Below, in pieces: positions 62,077-64,000 of a DNA stretch of 64,000 nucleotides; position 1 is the stretch's first letter; each line of letters opens with the position of its first letter. Made by a program: the position numbers and the translations under genes. Origin of the DNA: RPQJ01 sp963696545 (GTDB taxonomy: Bacteria > Pseudomonadota > Gammaproteobacteria > Steroidobacterales > Steroidobacteraceae); NCBI GenBank assembly GCA_963696545.1, contig CAVOKQ010000007.1:186001-250000 (forward strand), read 5' to 3'. The notes beneath the pieces were generated by a model, which made no database searches, had not been told where the DNA came from, and was given only the letters and a program-made list of their open reading frames with translations.

Positions 62077-63356
62077 CTTTCCTGGCGCACCAGCACCTTG
62101 TCCACGCGCCGGCCGTCCATATCGACGACCTCGAAGCGCAACCCGTCCCAGTCGAAGTGATCCGCGGGCCGTGGAATGCGGCCGAGCTGGTGCAGCACGA
62201 AGCCGGCCACGGTCGTGTACTGGTGCTCGTCCTGCCCGGGCAGCGGCCCGAACTCCAGTTCGTCCTCGAGCACCTCGACCGGCAGACCTCCGTCGACCAG
62301 CCAGGAGCCGTCCGCGCGCCGCTGGATCCCGGAGGGTGCCGGCTCCCCGGTGGCACCGATCTCACCGACGATTGCGCCGAGGAAATCGGAGTCCGTCACG
62401 AGGCCCTGCACCTCGCCGTATTCGTCCATCACCAGCGCAAGCTGCCGGCCTGCCGCGCGGAAGGTCTCGATCAGCGACGTCGTCGTGGCCGTCTCCGGGA
62501 CGCGCAAGGGCTCGCACACGCGCCCGGCCACGTCGAGCGGCCGCCCGGCGAGCAGGTCCGCCAGCAGTTCGTTGGCCTCGACGATGCCGAGCACGTTGTC
62601 CGTGCCGCCCCTGCAGACCACGATGCGCGTGTGCGGCGAGGCCGCCACCTGCGCGCGCACCGTTTCCGCGTCGTCCTCGAGGTCCACGGCATAGAACTGC
62701 TGCCGCGGCGTCATGATGCTGGTGACGCGCCGCTCGTCGAGGCGCAGCACGTTCGACACGAAGGCCTGCTCGCTCTCGTGGAACACGCCAGCCGCCGCGC
62801 CCTGCTCCATCAGCACGGCAATTTCCTCGTCGGTCACGGGCGGCTCGCTTCCGGTGCGCTTGGGCACCAGCGCCAGCACGGCATCGCTCGACTTCGACAG
62901 CAACCACACGAACGGCGCCGCCACTTTTCCCAGCACCAGCATCACTGGCGCGACGAACAGCGCGATACGCTCGGGTGCGAGCATCGCGAGACGCTTCGGC
63001 ACGAGCTCGCCGAGCACCACGGACAGGTAGGTGATCAGGACGATGGTGACCGAGAACGCGATCACCCGCGCGTACGGCGCGAACAGGGGCCAGGTCGCCA
63101 GCGTACCCATCATTGGCTCGGCCAGCGTCTGCTCGCCGACGGCACCAGCCAGCACGCCGACGGCCGTGATGCCGATCTGGATCGTCGACAGGAACCGCGA
63201 CGGCTGGCGGTGCAGCGCAGCCGCCGCCACCGCACCGGGCCGTCCCTCCTGTTCCAGAGTCTGCAGCCGGGCGCTGCGCGAGGTGACGATCGCCATTTCC
63301 GACAGGGCGAATACGGCGTTGAGCGCTATGAGAAACAGGATCAGCGTGAAGTCCAT
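62055..63356 (-). CDS. CNNM/CBS/CorC-domain membrane protein (hemolysin family)
   Basis: 433 residues: an N-terminal DUF21/CNNM transmembrane domain (about 1-195), two CBS domains (IMTPRQQFYAVDLEDD, LAGRPLDVAGRV, about 210-330) and a CorC_HlyC domain (from about 345). Family members are linked to Mg or Co export, and the hemolysin name is historical. The start is ATG 63356. The last seven codons and the stop lie inside the tRNA-Pro gene on the other strand. Confidence 0.92.
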   Translation of the reverse strand: MDFTLILFLIALNAVFALSEMAIVTSRSARLQTLEQEGRPGAVAAAALHRQPSRFLSTIQIGITAVGVLAGAVGEQTLAEPMMGTLATWPLFAPYARVIAFSVTIVLITYLSVVLGELVPKRLAMLAPERIALFVAPVMLVLGKVAAPFVWLLSKSSDAVLALVPKRTGSEPPVTDEEIAVLMEQGAAAGVFHESEQAFVSNVLRLDERRVTSIMTPRQQFYAVDLEDDAETVRAQVAASPHTRIVVCRGGTDNVLGIVEANELLADLLAGRPLDVAGRVCEPLRVPETATTTSLIETFRAAGRQLALVMDEYGEVQGLVTDSDFLGAIVGEIGATGEPAPSGIQRRADGSWLVDGGLPVEVLEDELEFGPLPGQDEHQYTTVAGFVLHQLGRIPRPADHFDWDGLRFEVVDMDGRRVDKVLVRQESGRDERI

Positions 63357-63479
63357 AGGGCAATCCAGGCGGGTAACCGCGGACAGCCATGATATCGGCT
63401 CGGGACCCTGACCCGCGTGCGGGGTTCTCGCGCCCGGCATAGCCTGCTACGGTGCGCGCCTGATTCCCCGGAGTCATCC

Positions 63480-64000
63480 ATGACTGCAACGTACCAGCGC
63501 ATCGTGCTCGCGAGCCGGCCCACCGGGCCGGTCACGCCGCAGAACTTCCGCCTCGAGTCCGCGCCGCTGCCTGAAGCGGGCGAAGGCCAGGTGCTGATCC
63601 GCGTGCACTATCTCTCCCTCGACCCGTACATGCGCGGCCGCATGGTCGAGGCGCGCTCCTACGCGCAGCCACAGAAACTCGACGATACGATGATCGGCGG
63701 CACGGTTGGCGTGATCGAGGCATCGCGCAACCCGAACTTCGCAGTCGGCGACACCGTGCTCGGCACGCTGGGCTGGGCCGAGTACGGCTTGTCCGACGGG
63801 CGCGGTCTGATGAAGGTCGACACGCACGCCGTACCGATGTCCGCGTACCTCGGTACGGTCGGCATGCCTGGAGTGACGGCGTGGTACGGCCTCAACCGGA
63901 TCTGTGCGCCGAAGCCCGGCGAGACGGTACTGGTGTCGGCCGCGAGCGGCGCCGTGGGCAGCGTGGTCGGGCAGCTCGCAAAGCAGGCAGGCTGTCGCGC
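63480..64000 (+). CDS. medium-chain NADP-dependent oxidoreductase (partial)
   Basis: First 173 residues of a zinc-independent MDR enzyme of the CurA/PTGR1 (2-alkenal or curcumin reductase) group; the C-terminus is beyond the right edge. SLDPYMRGRM, GGTVGVIEASRNPNFAVGDTVLG and the start of the nucleotide-binding fold VSAASGAVGSVVGQLAKQAGC are visible. Ribosome-binding site CCGGAG precedes the ATG. Divergent from the CorC-like gene. Confidence 0.88.
   Translation, partial: MTATYQRIVLASRPTGPVTPQNFRLESAPLPEAGEGQVLIRVHYLSLDPYMRGRMVEARSYAQPQKLDDTMIGGTVGVIEASRNPNFAVGDTVLGTLGWAEYGLSDGRGLMKVDTHAVPMSAYLGTVGMPGVTAWYGLNRICAPKPGETVLVSAASGAVGSVVGQLAKQAGCR

Overview
The window is a chromosomal segment from a high-GC gammaproteobacterium (about two thirds G+C by eye). 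Several lines of evidence point there. The gene order rplU-rpmA-obgE / ispB / rpsT / murJ / ribF / ileS / lspA / ispH / type IV minor pilins is the one known from Pseudomonas and relatives. There is also an rnfABCDGE-nth operon, an aceE-aceF-lpd set with the homodimeric E1, and 188-residue dCTP deaminase and class II dihydroorotase of gammaproteobacterial type. A PEP-CTERM protein and a TolB-like/TPR protein suggest an environmental lineage (for example around Steroidobacterales, Woeseiales or Chromatiales), but the exact lineage cannot be settled from this sequence alone. There are no rRNA genes, CRISPR arrays, integrases or recognisable insertion sequences. Two tRNAs are present (Thr-CGT, Pro-CGG).

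Layout. 0-5.5 kb: CDP-alcohol phosphatidyltransferase and DUF2066 (minus), purM-purN-DUF3108 (plus), dcd and apbC/mrp (minus). 5.7-10.4 kb: a HEAT-repeat/Ser-Thr kinase fusion with two tandem PilT-like ATPases, inserted between mrp and metG. 10.5-18.6 kb: metG, the complete Rnf electron-transport operon, nth, DUF1841. 18.6-25.3 kb (minus): a sulfotransferase, then the pyruvate dehydrogenase complex. 25.3-30.8 kb: M17 aminopeptidase, pyrC, rnt, grxD, DUF1289, a urate-oxidase-N membrane protein, nadC. 30.8-36.7 kb: a TolB-like/TPR membrane protein, a small secreted protein, and a GAF-PAS-PAS-GGDEF-EAL regulator, with several long inverted repeats between them. 36.9-44.6 kb: an envelope-lipid cluster of ArnT-like and GT2 glycosyltransferases, a DUF374 acyltransferase, a phosphopantetheinyl transferase, a fatty-acyl-AMP ligase fused to an acyl carrier protein, and two LpxL-type acyltransferases. 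45-47.7 kb: a TPR protein and a PEP-CTERM von Willebrand A protein with a good sigma-54 promoter. 47.9-51.6 kb: tRNA-Thr, a Fur-family regulator, and the minor pilin operon fimT-pilV-pilW-pilX-pilE behind a second sigma-54-like promoter. 51.6-64 kb: ispH, lspA, ileS, ribF, murJ (minus), rpsT (plus), obgE, rpmA, rplU (minus), ispB and tRNA-Pro (plus), a CBS/CorC membrane protein (minus) and the start of a medium-chain reductase.

How the parts connect. The gene set is mostly housekeeping. The most distinctive parts are (i) the kinase/PilT module, whose products could couple phosphorylation signalling to pilus retraction and would complement the minor pilin operon about 40 kb away, and (ii) the acyl-activation/acyl-transfer/glycosylation cluster, which looks like a self-contained route from free fatty acid to an envelope glycolipid. 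Adjacent genes overlap by ATGA or GTGA at about twelve junctions, so translational coupling is the rule here. In the ribF-ileS stretch three single-base frameshifts break essential genes; these most likely reflect sequence errors.
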